A stretch of 64,000 bases of DNA from Rhodobacter sp. (GCA_020251025.1 JADCDI010000001.1:1-64000), one strand, 5' to 3'. Positions 45,803 through 55,298 are shown, numbered from the stretch's first letter. The notes: generated by a model not told the origin, from the letters alone. Translations and numbers: made by a program.

Positions 45803-46630
45803 ATGGCGTTGTTTCTTGGGATCGATGGGGGGGGAACGGGCTGCCGCGCGGCGGTCTGCGATGACGCGGGCCGGATCCTTGGCGAAGGCCGGGCCGGGCC
45901 ATCGAACATCGCCTCGGACCCGGACGGGGCGCGGGCCAATGTCCTGGCCGCAGCAACACGGGCACTGCCGGCCGGTGCCACGCTGGGCCAGCTTTGCTCG
46001 GTCATGGGGCTGGCGGGGGCGAACGTGGCGCAAAGTGTGGCGCGGTTTTCGGCGGGCCTGCCCTTTGCCCGGTTGCGGGTGGAAAGCGATGCGCTGATCG
46101 CGGTGAAGGGGGCGCTGCACGACAGCGATGGCGTGGTCGCAGCAATCGGCACCGGGTCTGTCTTTGCATCGCAGCGCGCGGGCAGTGTCGTGCAGATCGG
46201 GGGGTGGGGCCTGGTCCTGGGCGACGAGGCATCGGGTGCTTGGATCGGGCGCAGCATCCTGTCACGGAGCCTGCGGGCAGCCGACGGGATGGGGGCGATG
46301 ACACCCCTTCTGTCCGGTCTGCTGGCCGATTACGGCGGGGCAGATGGCATCATCGCCTTTGCGCAATCCGCACGCCCCGGTGACATGGCGGCGCTGGCCC
46401 CAGGGGTCGTGGACGCGGACGATCCGGCGGCGCGGGCTGTGATGGCCTTAGCCGACGCGCATGTCAGGGCCTGTGTGACCCGGCTGCGGGGCGATTCGGA
46501 TCTGCCCGTGGTGTTCCTGGGCGGGCTTGGGCCGGTATTTGCGGCACGTCTGCAAGGTCTCTGGACGGTGCGTCAGGCATCGGGCACGGCGCTGGACGGG
46601 GCCCTGTGGCTGGCACGGCAGGCCGGATGA
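45803..46630 (+). CDS. BadF/BadG-family amino-sugar kinase (GlcNAc/MurNAc kinase-like)
   Basis: ATPase of 275 residues of the BadF/BadG/BcrA/BcrD family, which includes GlcNAc kinases and the dual MurNAc/GlcNAc kinase MurK. LGIDGGGTGCRAAV (residues 5-18) binds phosphate, VVAAIGTGSVFA and GGWGLVLGDEASGAWIG are further family motifs. It probably makes MurNAc-6-P (substrate of the adjacent murQ) and/or GlcNAc-6-P (substrate of nagA downstream). First gene of the rightward operon; its stop overlaps the GntR start. Confidence 0.87.
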   Translation: MALFLGIDGGGTGCRAAVCDDAGRILGEGRAGPSNIASDPDGARANVLAAATRALPAGATLGQLCSVMGLAGANVAQSVARFSAGLPFARLRVESDALIAVKGALHDSDGVVAAIGTGSVFASQRAGSVVQIGGWGLVLGDEASGAWIGRSILSRSLRAADGMGAMTPLLSGLLADYGGADGIIAFAQSARPGDMAALAPGVVDADDPAARAVMALADAHVRACVTRLRGDSDLPVVFLGGLGPVFAARLQGLWTVRQASGTALDGALWLARQAG

Positions 46631-47406
46631 TGGACCGGCTCTTTTCCCCCGACGGCTTTGATGCGGCGGGTGCGGGGCCCTTGTACCTGCAACTGCAGCG
46701 GCGGATTTCCGAAGCCATCGGTGCCGGACGTCTTGCACCGGGCGACAGCCTGCCGCCGGAACGCGATATGGCGGTGATGACGGGCCTGTCGCGCGTGACG
46801 GTGCGAAAGGCCGTTCAGGCGCTTGTCGGTTCGGGACAATTGCTGCAACGGCGCGGATCGGGCACCTTTGTGGCCCCGAAGACCGAGAAGGTCGAGCGGC
46901 TGGAACAGGCTCTGTCCCTGCTCACATCCTTTACCGAAGACATGAAACGGCGCGGCCGGTCGGTTGAATCGGTCTGGCTTGGCCGGGCGCTGCATGTGCC
47001 CGCCCCGGAAGAGGTGATGGCGCTGGGGCTGGGTGCGGGGGACCGGGTGGCGCGCCTGGACCGTGTCCGGCGCAGCGATGGCGTGCCGCTGGCGATCGAA
47101 CGCGCGGCCCTGTCGTCATTGATCCTGCCAGACCCCGAAACGGTGGACGGATCGCTTTATGCCGTGCTGGAAACGCGCGGCTTTCGTCCGACACGGGCCG
47201 TGCAGCGCATTTCGGCGGCCAACCTTGGGGCGCGCGATGCAGACCTTCTGGGTGTCTGCGAAGGCGCGGCAGGGCTGAGGATTGAACGGGTCAGCTACCT
47301 GCCCTCGGGGCGGGTGGTGGAATTCACCCGGTCACTTTATCGCGGCGACGCCTATGATTTTGCAGTTGAGCTGACGCTTGCGCCAGACAGGGAAAGGACA
47401 GCCTGA
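46627..47406 (+). CDS. GntR family regulator with UTRA domain, amino-sugar type
   Basis: HutC-subfamily GntR protein of about 259 residues: winged helix at residues about 12-80 (LYLQLQRRISEAIGAGRL, GLSRVTVRKAVQALVG) and a C-terminal UTRA ligand domain as in NagR/YvoA, which sense GlcNAc-6-P or GlcN-6-P. ATG 46627 overlaps the kinase stop (ATGA); a second ATG follows directly at 46630. Its position suggests that it represses both divergent amino-sugar operons. Confidence 0.9.
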   Translation: MMDRLFSPDGFDAAGAGPLYLQLQRRISEAIGAGRLAPGDSLPPERDMAVMTGLSRVTVRKAVQALVGSGQLLQRRGSGTFVAPKTEKVERLEQALSLLTSFTEDMKRRGRSVESVWLGRALHVPAPEEVMALGLGAGDRVARLDRVRRSDGVPLAIERAALSSLILPDPETVDGSLYAVLETRGFRPTRAVQRISAANLGARDADLLGVCEGAAGLRIERVSYLPSGRVVEFTRSLYRGDAYDFAVELTLAPDRERTA

Positions 47407-48431
47407 TGACCCCCAGTTTCATGGCCGATGAGGTTGCAGAAATACCCCAGGCCGCAGCGCGGTTTCTTGACCGGTCTGCCGGGGCCGTAACCGGGGCCGC
47501 CGATGCCCTTCGCGCGCTGGATCCGGCCTTGTTGGTGACGGTTGCGCGGGGATCGTCCGACCACGCCGCGACCTATCTGAAATATGCCTCGGAACTTCTG
47601 GCGGGGGTTCCCGTGGCCTCTGTCGGGCCTTCGGTCGCCTCGATCTACGGGCGGCCGCTGCGGCTGGACCGTGCGGCCTGCATCGGGATTTCGCAGTCGG
47701 GCCGCAGTCCCGACATTGTGGAAATGATGCGCGCAGCCGGGAAGGGCGGGGCGCTGACCATTGCGATCACCAACTTTGCCGACGCGCCGATGGCCCAGGC
47801 CTCGGCCCACTGCCTTGCCCTGCAGGCGGGAGAGGAGAAAAGTGTCGCCGCGACGAAGACCTTTGTGACCAGTGTGCTGGCCGCCCTTGCCCTGCTGGCC
47901 GAATGGCAGCAGGACGCGGCGCTGAGGGCCGCCGTCGCCGGGCTGCCAGAGGCTTTTGCCAGGGCGCTGACGCTGGACTGGTCGCCGCTGTCGGGGCGGC
48001 TGTCGCGGGCGCAGTCACTTTATGTGCTGGGGCGGGGGCCAGGCTTTGCCATCGCCAGCGAGGCGGCGCTGAAATTCAAGGAAACCTGCGGTCTGCACGC
48101 CGAAGCCTATTCCGCAGCCGAAGTGCTGCACGGCCCCAGCGCCCTTGTGCAGGCCCGCTTTCCGGTTTTCGCCATGGGGGTCGGGGATGCCGCCCTGCCC
48201 CATGTGGTGGCAACGGCCGAACGGCTGGCCGCGCAGGGTGCCGATGTCTATGTCACCGGCGGGGCGGCCAAAGGGGCAGTCACACTGCCTTCGGTGCCCG
48301 GCCTGCATCCGCTGGTGGCCCCGCTGGTGCTTGCGGTCAGCTTCTATGCCTTTATCGAAGGTCTGGCGCGCAGGCGCGGGTTCGATCCCGACACGCCGCC
48401 GCACCTGCGCAAGGTGACGGAGACGATGTGA
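47406..48431 (+). CDS. SIS-domain sugar isomerase, NagB-II/glucosamine-6-phosphate deaminase-like
   Basis: A 341-residue protein equal to the C-terminal half of GlmS: two SIS domains (VARGSSDHAATYLKYASE; ISQSGRSPDIVEMM; GEEKSVAATKTFVTSV; GLHAEAYSAAEVLHGP). Without the glutaminase domain such proteins act as GlcN-6-P deaminases (NagB-II) yielding fructose-6-P and ammonia. Between gntR and nagA with one-base overlaps on both sides, which fits the step after NagA. Confidence 0.9.
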   Translation: MTPSFMADEVAEIPQAAARFLDRSAGAVTGAADALRALDPALLVTVARGSSDHAATYLKYASELLAGVPVASVGPSVASIYGRPLRLDRAACIGISQSGRSPDIVEMMRAAGKGGALTIAITNFADAPMAQASAHCLALQAGEEKSVAATKTFVTSVLAALALLAEWQQDAALRAAVAGLPEAFARALTLDWSPLSGRLSRAQSLYVLGRGPGFAIASEAALKFKETCGLHAEAYSAAEVLHGPSALVQARFPVFAMGVGDAALPHVVATAERLAAQGADVYVTGGAAKGAVTLPSVPGLHPLVAPLVLAVSFYAFIEGLARRRGFDPDTPPHLRKVTETM

Positions 48432-49567
48432 TGCGCCAATCCTTCACGGGGGCCGCGATTTTCGACGGAACACGGCTGCACCACGGTGCGGCCCTTGTCG
48501 TGGAGAACGGTCAGGTCGTGGCGCTGGGCGCAGCCGACGGGCCCGGGGTGACGCTGGAGGGGGGCATCCTTGCGCCGGGGCTGATCGACCTGCAGGTGAA
48601 CGGCGGCGGCGGGGTGGCGGTAGACGGCACCACCGATGTGGATGCCCTTGCCCATATCTGCGCCACCCATGCCGGGCTTGGCGCGACCGGCCTGTTGCCG
48701 ACGCTGATCACCGACACGCCGGAGGCGACGGAACAGGTCATCGCTGCGGGGATGGCAGCCGGACGGCAGGGCGTGCCGGGGTTCTTGGGCCTGCACCTCG
48801 AGGGGCCGCATCTGGACCCGCGCCGCAAGGGCGCCCATGAGGCGGGCCTGATCCGGCCGATGACAGAGGGCGATCTGGCACTGTTGTGCGACGCGGCGCA
48901 GAGCCTGCCTGCGCTGATAGTGACAGTTGCGCCCTGCGCGGTCACGCCGGAACAGATCCGGCGGCTGTGCGCGGCGGGGATCGTCGTAAGCCTGGGTCAT
49001 GCCGATTGCACCCTGCACGAGGCCAATGCCGCGATTGCCGCAGGCGCGCGCTGCGTCACCCATCTGTTCAACGCGATGAGCCAGCTGGGCAACCGCGAAC
49101 CGGGGCTGGTGGGCGCTGTCCTGAGCGGAACGATTGCCGCCGGGCTGATCGCGGACGGCATCCATGTGGCGCCAGAGGTGCTGCGCATTGCCCTGGCCGC
49201 GCGGCCCGAAGGGCTGTTCCTGGTGTCTGACGCGATGTGCGTGGCAGGAACGGATCAGACCGAATTCCGCTTGGGCGGGCGGCGCATTCTGCGCAATCAG
49301 GGTCGATTGACGCTGCAAGACGGCACCCTGGCCGGGGCCGATCTGAACTTGCCACAGGCCCTGCGGGTGATGGTCCGGACGGTGGGGATCAGCGCCGAAC
49401 GGGCGCTTGCGATGGCCACGTCCGTGCCCGCGCAGCTGATCGGGGCGCAGGCAGGGCGGCTGGTGCCGGGGGGGGCGGCTGATTTCATCCACCTCGATGA
49501 CGACTGGCAGCTTCGCCAGGTCTGGCGCGGCGGCAGGCCGCTGCGCGCGCAGCGCCTTATCTGTTGA
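48431..49567 (+). CDS. nagA: N-acetylglucosamine-6-phosphate deacetylase
   Basis: Amidohydrolase of 378 residues: LAPGLIDLQVNGGGG, GLHLEGPHLDP (Glu ligand), VSLGHADC (His), THLFNAMSQL (His) and LVSDAM (catalytic Asp) are all in place. It removes acetate from GlcNAc-6-P to give GlcN-6-P for the SIS protein encoded before it. ATG 48431 overlaps the previous stop by one base (TGATG). The 3' end overlaps the convergent hydrolase gene by 11 bp. Confidence 0.94.
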   Translation: MRQSFTGAAIFDGTRLHHGAALVVENGQVVALGAADGPGVTLEGGILAPGLIDLQVNGGGGVAVDGTTDVDALAHICATHAGLGATGLLPTLITDTPEATEQVIAAGMAAGRQGVPGFLGLHLEGPHLDPRRKGAHEAGLIRPMTEGDLALLCDAAQSLPALIVTVAPCAVTPEQIRRLCAAGIVVSLGHADCTLHEANAAIAAGARCVTHLFNAMSQLGNREPGLVGAVLSGTIAAGLIADGIHVAPEVLRIALAARPEGLFLVSDAMCVAGTDQTEFRLGGRRILRNQGRLTLQDGTLAGADLNLPQALRVMVRTVGISAERALAMATSVPAQLIGAQAGRLVPGGAADFIHLDDDWQLRQVWRGGRPLRAQRLIC

Positions 49568-50201
49568 TCCGCGCGCGCAGCGCCGCCAGATCATCCGTCA
49601 GCACGCCATGTCCCCCGCCTGGATAGACGCGGGTTTCCACCGTGGCACCCATGGCAGTCAGGGTCGCAGCGCTGTCCTGCACGCGTTGCAGCGGGATATG
49701 GGGATCGTGCTGATGCACGCTGATCCAGACCTGTGCCCCGTCGCGCCGGCCCGGATAGTCAAGCCGTTTCGGCATGTGGCCATACAGGGCCGGTTGCGGG
49801 CCACCGGGGGCATCCGCCAGCCCGACCAGCCCGCCGGACATCCCGAAAACCCCGGCAAGCCCGGCACCGTCGCGGGCAAAGGATTCCAGCGCCAGGCAGG
49901 CCCCCTGGCTGAACCCGGCCAGCCAGATGCGGTCGCGCGGCAGACCTTCCGCTTCCAGCCGGGCCACGGCACCGCGCAGGTCCGCAAGACCCGCATCGAC
50001 ATAAGGCTGCATCCGGGCCATCGGTGCCAGAAAACTGGTTGGCCACCAGCTTCGGCCCGGTGCCTCGGGGGCGATGGCGGCGACATCGGGCAGGGCGGCA
50101 TGGGCCAGCAGGCCCAGAATATCTGCCGCCGAACCGCCGCGCCCGTGGGCCAGCACAATGCCCGCACGGGCGCGGCCTGCCGGGGGGCCGGCGCGCTGCA
50201 T
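49557..50201 (-). CDS. Alpha/beta hydrolase, carboxylesterase/phospholipase (MhqD-like)
   Basis: Serine hydrolase of 214 residues: GIVLAHGRGGSA near the N-terminus, nucleophile elbow GFSQGA (about 110-115), Asp in HQHDPHI, and His in GGGHGVL. It belongs to the PHB depolymerase/carboxylesterase-2 group that includes Bacillus MhqD. Its start overlaps the stop of the ring-cleaving dioxygenase-like gene by one base, the same pairing seen in quinone-detoxification loci. Confidence 0.87.
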   Translation of the reverse strand: MQRAGPPAGRARAGIVLAHGRGGSAADILGLLAHAALPDVAAIAPEAPGRSWWPTSFLAPMARMQPYVDAGLADLRGAVARLEAEGLPRDRIWLAGFSQGACLALESFARDGAGLAGVFGMSGGLVGLADAPGGPQPALYGHMPKRLDYPGRRDGAQVWISVHQHDPHIPLQRVQDSAATLTAMGATVETRVYPGGGHGVLTDDLAALRARINR

Positions 50202-51121
50202 CAGGCCACCTTCAGGGGCGGCAGGATCTGCGTGATGCGATCGCGCATCGCTTCGTATTTCGGCGGCAGCTTCAGCGCCTGGCCCAGGGTCGCAACCGGT
50301 TCATCCACGGCAAAGCCCGGCGGATCGGTGGCGATTTCAAACAGCACGCCGCCCGGTTCGCGGAAGTAGATCGCGTTGAAATACTGGCGGTCGATCACCG
50401 GGGTGGCCGGATGCCCATGGGCCGCCAACAGCTCTTGCCAATCCCGCTGTTCCATGTCGCTGCGGGCGCGGAAGGCGATGTGATGGATCGTGCCCGCACC
50501 GGGGCGCGCCTTTGCAGGGGTTTCGGTGCGAATCACGTCGATGATGTTGCCGCGCTCGGACCCCGGTGCGACAAGGCGCAGCCGTTCGACGCCGTGACCG
50601 CTTTCCTGGCCCTGCTCGCGATAGCCGAAAACTTCGGTCAGAAGCCGCACCGTCGGGCCGGGATCGCGTTCCCACAGGGTCACCGAATGAAAGCCGTCCA
50701 GCGGCGCAGCGCCTGCGCGGTCTGTTTCCACCAGCTCCACCGGGGCACCATCGGAATCGCGCAGCGTGATCACACGCTGTCCGAACCGTTCGGACGGGCC
50801 TTCGCAATCTTCGGCGTGCTGCGCAAGCCGGTCCATCCAGGCCTGAAAACCGCCCTTCGGCACGGCATAGGCAAAGGCGCTGGCCATGCCCGGACCGGCG
50901 CGGCCAGGGGCGGCATCGGCAAAGGGAAAGAAGGTCAGGATCGTGCCGGGCGAGCCGATGTCGTCGCCGTAGTAAAGGTGATAGGTATCGGGCGCATCGA
51001 AGTTGACCGTCCTTTTCACCAGCCGCTGGCGAAGCGTGCGGGTATAGAAATCGACATTGGCCTGGGCCGGGCCGGAAATGGCCGTCACATGGTGAATGCC
51101 GGGAATTGCGGGTTTTGTCAT
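50201..51121 (-). CDS. VOC-family ring-cleaving dioxygenase-like protein (MhqO-like)
   Basis: A 306-residue protein with two VOC repeats: GIHHVTAISGPAQANVDFYT at the N-terminus and HHIAFRARSDMEQ in the second half, with FREPGGVLFEIATDPPGF. This is the group of MhqO/MhqA/YkcA-like putative extradiol dioxygenases for hydroquinones. The ATG at 51121 has GGAGGG in front. It forms an operon with the hydrolase and diverges from pstS. Confidence 0.88.
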   Translation of the reverse strand: MTKPAIPGIHHVTAISGPAQANVDFYTRTLRQRLVKRTVNFDAPDTYHLYYGDDIGSPGTILTFFPFADAAPGRAGPGMASAFAYAVPKGGFQAWMDRLAQHAEDCEGPSERFGQRVITLRDSDGAPVELVETDRAGAAPLDGFHSVTLWERDPGPTVRLLTEVFGYREQGQESGHGVERLRLVAPGSERGNIIDVIRTETPAKARPGAGTIHHIAFRARSDMEQRDWQELLAAHGHPATPVIDRQYFNAIYFREPGGVLFEIATDPPGFAVDEPVATLGQALKLPPKYEAMRDRITQILPPLKVA

Positions 51122-51238
51122 GCTGCCCTCCAACAGGCCGCATCCGGTGCGGCGTTGCGCAGCAGATGGGGCAAACAGGCACCGCTGTCACCCCCGCAGC
51201 GCCGCACCCTGTCTGTGCAGGGCCGCGCCGCCGCAGGC

Positions 51239-51278
51239 CGTCACATCTCTGTTACAAAAACGTCGCATACCTGTCGCC
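51239..51278 (+). promoter_or_regulatory. Double Pho box before pstS
   Basis: Four 7-bp repeats with a strict 11-bp period: CGTCACA, TGTTACA, CGTCGCA, TGTCGCC, each separated by 4 bases. This is the layout of two adjacent PhoB sites (consensus like TGTCATA with 4-bp spacers). It ends 62 bases before the pstS ATG and probably replaces a -35 element. Confidence 0.78.
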
Positions 51279-51340
51279 GGACTGGCCTAGGGGAAAGGCG
51301 CAGGCCCCTTGGCCGGCACATGCATTCACAGGAGATTGCC

Positions 51341-52396
51341 ATGAAATCCGTCAAACTCGGCGCATCCATCGTTGCGGTGGCCGCCGTGGCTGCCACGACC
51401 GGGTACGCGCGCGACAATATTCAGACTGCAGGGTCTTCGACCGTGCTTCCCTATGCCACGATCGTGGCCGAAGCCTTCGGCGAAAACTTTGACTTCAAGA
51501 CGCCGGTTGTCGAATCTGGCGGGTCGGGTGCCGGCCGCAAGAAGCTGTGTGAAGGTGTGGGCGAAAACACCATCGACATTGCCAACTCTTCCAGCCGCAT
51601 CACCCAGAAGGATCTTGATCTGTGCGCCTCGAACGGTGTGACCGAGATCATGGAAGTCCGCTTCGGATATGATGGCATTGTCTTCGCGTCCGACATCGCC
51701 GGCCCGTCCTATGCCTTTACCCCTCTTGACTGGTTCAACGCGCTGGGCGCGCAGGTTGTCCGGGACGGTGCCCTGGTGGCCAACACGAACAGGACCTGGG
51801 CCGAAGTGAACCCCGCCCTGGCCGACAAGCCGATCCTGGCCTTCATTCCCGGCACCAAGCACGGCACGCGCGAGGTGTTCGACACCAAGGTGATCGAGGC
51901 GGGCTGCAAGGAAGCCGGGGCCTATGATCTTTTCTTCGCCGCCTCTGCCGGTGCGGATGAAGCCGCCAAGAAATCAGACGCCGCCAAGGCCTGCATGACA
52001 CTGCGCACCGACGGCGTTGCCGTGGATATTGACGGTGACTACACCGAAACCCTGTCGCGCATCGCCGCGAACAGGGACGCCATCGGCGTGTTCGGCCTGT
52101 CGTTCTACCAGAACAACACCGACAAGCTGCAGGTTGCCACGATCAACGGCGTTGTGCCGACGGTTGAATCGGTTGCCGCCGGGGACTATCCCGTGTCGCG
52201 CCCGCTGTATTTCTACGTCAAGAAGGCCCACCTCGGCGTGATCCCCGGGCTGCAGGAATACATCGACTTCTTCGTGTCCGACGATATGGCGGGCCCGGAC
52301 GGCCCGCTGGCCGCCTATGGCCTGGTCCCCGATCCGGAACTGGCGGCAACCCAGGCCGCCGTTGCGGCCGGAACCGTGATGGGTCCGCTTGAGTGA
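51341..52396 (+). CDS. pstS: Phosphate ABC importer, periplasmic phosphate-binding protein
   Basis: PstS of 351 residues with a Sec signal peptide (cleavage near TGYA-RD, residue 23). The phosphate-binding loop appears as AGSSTVLPYA and ESGGSGAGRKKLCEG. Sequence type is that of alphaproteobacterial PstS. ATG 51341 follows CAGGAGATTGCC; the long upstream frame is not used. First gene of pstSCAB-phoU-phoB, behind the Pho box. Confidence 0.94.
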   Translation: MKSVKLGASIVAVAAVAATTGYARDNIQTAGSSTVLPYATIVAEAFGENFDFKTPVVESGGSGAGRKKLCEGVGENTIDIANSSSRITQKDLDLCASNGVTEIMEVRFGYDGIVFASDIAGPSYAFTPLDWFNALGAQVVRDGALVANTNRTWAEVNPALADKPILAFIPGTKHGTREVFDTKVIEAGCKEAGAYDLFFAASAGADEAAKKSDAAKACMTLRTDGVAVDIDGDYTETLSRIAANRDAIGVFGLSFYQNNTDKLQVATINGVVPTVESVAAGDYPVSRPLYFYVKKAHLGVIPGLQEYIDFFVSDDMAGPDGPLAAYGLVPDPELAATQAAVAAGTVMGPLE

Positions 52397-52406
52397 CATG
52401 ACCCCC

Positions 52407-52428
52407 GGGTGGCACCCCGGTGCCACCC
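52407..52428 (+). other. Hairpin between pstS and pstC
   Basis: GGGTGGCAC-CCCG-GTGCCACCC, a 9-bp perfect stem with a 4-base loop, 10 bases after the pstS stop and without a T-run. Such structures often stabilise the 5' mRNA or partly stop transcription so that the binding protein is made in excess over the permeases. Confidence 0.65.
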
Positions 52429-52468
52429 GAACCCTTTCTGCGCGACCCTTTCCTGAAACGGATATGCC

Positions 52469-53929
52469 ATGAGCGCCGGACTTCTTTCGCTGACAGTTCT
52501 TGCCGTGGCGATTGCCGGATACATCCTGGGCCGCAGGCGGGCGGTCTCGGTCGCCGGCGGGGATGCCCGCAAGCTGCATTCGCTGCCGTCCTACCACGGA
52601 CAATCGGTGTTTCTGTTTACCGCCGTTCCCGCGTTTGTCCTGATGATTTTCTGGCTCTTGGCGCAGCCGGTCTATATCGAGAACAGGGTCACAGCCCTGA
52701 TCCCGAACATTGAAGCTGATGATGCGGCCGCGCGCGAACTGGCCATGGCAGATGTGCGGCGCGTTGCCTCGGGTTTGGACCTGGCCATCGCGCAGGGCGC
52801 GTTGCGGCAGGCCGACCTCGACACATTGCAGGCCGGTGCCACGGATCTGCGCGGCAAGCTGGCCGGTGTCGGCGTGGCCCTGGGTGCGGACGTTTCGCAG
52901 TACACCTTTGAGGCCGCACGCGAATACCGGGCGCTGAAAGGCAGCCTGGGCATCGGCATGGCCCTTGCCGTGCTGGCCGCTGCCGCCGTCGGCTTTGTCT
53001 TTGCCCGGTCGCGCATTTCTGTGGCCTTCCGGGCGCGCAATGTTTCGGAAAGTTTCGTGATCGCGATGCTGATCGGGGCTTCCCTTGTTGCGGTTCTGAC
53101 CACCTTCGGCATCATCTTTTCGCTGGTCTTCGAAACCTGGCATTTCTTCGAGCTGTACCCGGCGAGGGATTTCTTCTTCAGCACCACATGGAGCCCGAGG
53201 TTCGGCGGCGGGTCCAGCCTGGGCATCCTGCCGCTGCTGTGGGGCACGCTTTATGTGTCGGTCATTGCGTTGCTGGTTGCTGTGCCGATCGGGCTTCTGT
53301 CTGCGATCTACCTGTCGGAATATGCCTCGCGCCGGTTCCGCACCTTTGTGAAACCGCTGATCGAGATTCTGGCCGGCATCCCGACCATCGTCTACGGCCT
53401 GTTCGCGCTGATCACGGTGGGGCCGCTGCTGCGCGACTGGTTCGCCCAGCCGATGGGGCTGGGCAACAGCTCATCTTCGGTGATGACGGCGGGTATTGTC
53501 ATGGGAATCATGGTCATACCCTTTGTCTCCTCGCTGTCGGACGACATCATCAACGCGGTACCGCAAAGCATGCGCGACGGGTCGCTTGGCCTTGGGGCCA
53601 CCCCGTCGGAGACGATCCGCAAGGTCGTGCTGCCCGCCGCCCTGCCGGGCGTGGTCGGGGCCATCCTGCTGGCCGCCAGCCGGGCCATCGGTGAAACCAT
53701 GATCGTGGTGATGGGGGCGGGCGCCGCAGCGCGTCTGAGCATGAACCCCTTCGAAGCCATGACAACGGTCACGGTGAAGATCGTCAGCCAGTTGACCGGC
53801 GATACCGAATTCGGGTCGCCTGAAACGCTTGTCGCCTTTGCGCTTGGTCTGACGCTGTTCATCATCACCCTTGGTCTGAATGTCATCGCGCTTGCCATCG
53901 TCCGAAAGTACCGGGAGCAATACGAATGA
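52469..53929 (+). CDS. pstC: Phosphate ABC importer permease PstC
   Basis: Permease of 486 residues, longer than E. coli PstC (319) because of an N-terminal extension with two membrane helices (about 1-20, 48-70) and a soluble part, as usual in alphaproteobacteria. The C-terminal transporter domain shows GTLYVSVIALLVAVPIGLLSAIYLSEYA and the EAA loop near SLGLGATPSETIRKVVLPAALPG. It pairs with PstA, whose gene overlaps by 4 bp. Confidence 0.94.
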   Translation: MSAGLLSLTVLAVAIAGYILGRRRAVSVAGGDARKLHSLPSYHGQSVFLFTAVPAFVLMIFWLLAQPVYIENRVTALIPNIEADDAAARELAMADVRRVASGLDLAIAQGALRQADLDTLQAGATDLRGKLAGVGVALGADVSQYTFEAAREYRALKGSLGIGMALAVLAAAAVGFVFARSRISVAFRARNVSESFVIAMLIGASLVAVLTTFGIIFSLVFETWHFFELYPARDFFFSTTWSPRFGGGSSLGILPLLWGTLYVSVIALLVAVPIGLLSAIYLSEYASRRFRTFVKPLIEILAGIPTIVYGLFALITVGPLLRDWFAQPMGLGNSSSSVMTAGIVMGIMVIPFVSSLSDDIINAVPQSMRDGSLGLGATPSETIRKVVLPAALPGVVGAILLAASRAIGETMIVVMGAGAAARLSMNPFEAMTTVTVKIVSQLTGDTEFGSPETLVAFALGLTLFIITLGLNVIALAIVRKYREQYE

Positions 53930-55287
53930 CCGACGTTTCCGGCGGCCCTGCCGCCTTGCCGGTGTCGAAACCGCGTCGCGGATCGCTGCTGACGCAGGAT
54001 GCGCTTACAAGACGCCGGAACGCCGCCGAAGCGCGCTTCAAGGCCTGTGGTGCCGTGGCGATCACGCTGTCGATGCTGGCGCTGGTCTGGCTGCTGTTCT
54101 CGATCATCAGTATCGGCAGCCCGGCCTTCCGACAGACTTTCCTGACGATCCCGATCGAACTTCCCGAAGCGAAGCTGGACAAGTCGGGCACGCGTGATCC
54201 CGCCGCCATGGCAAAGGTAACGACAGTCGGCTATGCCGCCGTGATCCAGGCGGCACTGACGAAAGCGATCAAGGAAAAGGGCATCTCCACCGACGGCCTG
54301 ACCCCAAAGGACATTGCCGGGATCGTGTCGTTGGAGGCACCTGCACAGCTTCGCAACCATGTTCTGGCCAATCCGGATCTTGTCGGCCAGACCATCGATT
54401 TCGAAATTCTGGCCAATGGCCGCGTTGACGGTTTCTTCAAGGGCCGCGTGACGATGGAAAGCGCCAGGCTGGACAGCAACATCAAGCCCGGGCAGCTTGT
54501 GCTTGCACAACAACTGGTAGAGGCGGGCATCATGGCCCAGCGCTTCAACTGGGGCTTCATCACCTTCCCCGACGCCTCTGACCAGCGCCCCGAGGCTGCG
54601 GGCCTGGGCGTGGCGATCATCGGATCATTTTACATGATGATCGTGGTGCTGGTGCTGTCGCTGCCCATCGGCGTGGCGGCTTCGGTCTATCTGGAAGAAT
54701 TCGCCCCCAAGAATCGCCTGACGGACCTGATCGAGGTGAACATCGCCAATCTTGCCGCGGTGCCGTCGATTGTGTTCGGCATCCTTGGCCTTGCGGTCTT
54801 CATCAACTTTGCCGGTCTGCCGCAATCGGCCCCCATCGTCGGCGGCCTGGTGCTGACGCTGATGACCCTGCCCCGGATCATCATTCCGGCACGGGCCGCG
54901 CTGAAATCCGTGCCCCCCTCGATCCGCGATGCGGCATTGGGCGTGGGTGCATCCAGGCTGCAATCGGTGTTCCACCATGTTCTGCCGCTGGCTGCGCCCG
55001 GCATCCTGACGGGCATGATCATCGGTCTGGCCCAGGCGCTGGGCGAAACGGCACCGCTGCTGCTCATCGGCATGGTCGCCTTCGTGCGCGACTATCCCGG
55101 CATGCCGATTGACGGCTTTTTCGACCCTGCCTCGGCCCTGCCCGTACAGGTCTTCAGTTGGACCGTGCGCGGCGACCCCGGTTTTGTCGAGCGGGCCTCT
55201 GGCGCGATCATCGTGCTGCTTGTCTTTCTTCTTGTCATGAACGCGGTCGCCATCATCCTGCGCCGCCGTTTCGAACGCCGCTGGTAG
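53926..55287 (+). CDS. pstA: Phosphate ABC importer permease PstA
   Basis: Permease of 453 residues with an alphaproteobacterial N-terminal extension (DUF3333-like, one helix at about 43-65 and a periplasmic part) before the usual PstA domain ([21 protein letters not shown] loop near [21 protein letters not shown]). ATG overlaps the pstC stop by 4 bp. Confidence 0.94.
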   Translation: MTDVSGGPAALPVSKPRRGSLLTQDALTRRRNAAEARFKACGAVAITLSMLALVWLLFSIISIGSPAFRQTFLTIPIELPEAKLDKSGTRDPAAMAKVTTVGYAAVIQAALTKAIKEKGISTDGLTPKDIAGIVSLEAPAQLRNHVLANPDLVGQTIDFEILANGRVDGFFKGRVTMESARLDSNIKPGQLVLAQQLVEAGIMAQRFNWGFITFPDASDQRPEAAGLGVAIIGSFYMMIVVLVLSLPIGVAASVYLEEFAPKNRLTDLIEVNIANLAAVPSIVFGILGLAVFINFAGLPQSAPIVGGLVLTLMTLPRIIIPARAALKSVPPSIRDAALGVGASRLQSVFHHVLPLAAPGILTGMIIGLAQALGETAPLLLIGMVAFVRDYPGMPIDGFFDPASALPVQVFSWTVRGDPGFVERASGAIIVLLVFLLVMNAVAIILRRRFERRW

Positions 55288-55298
55288 GTACCCCAGCC

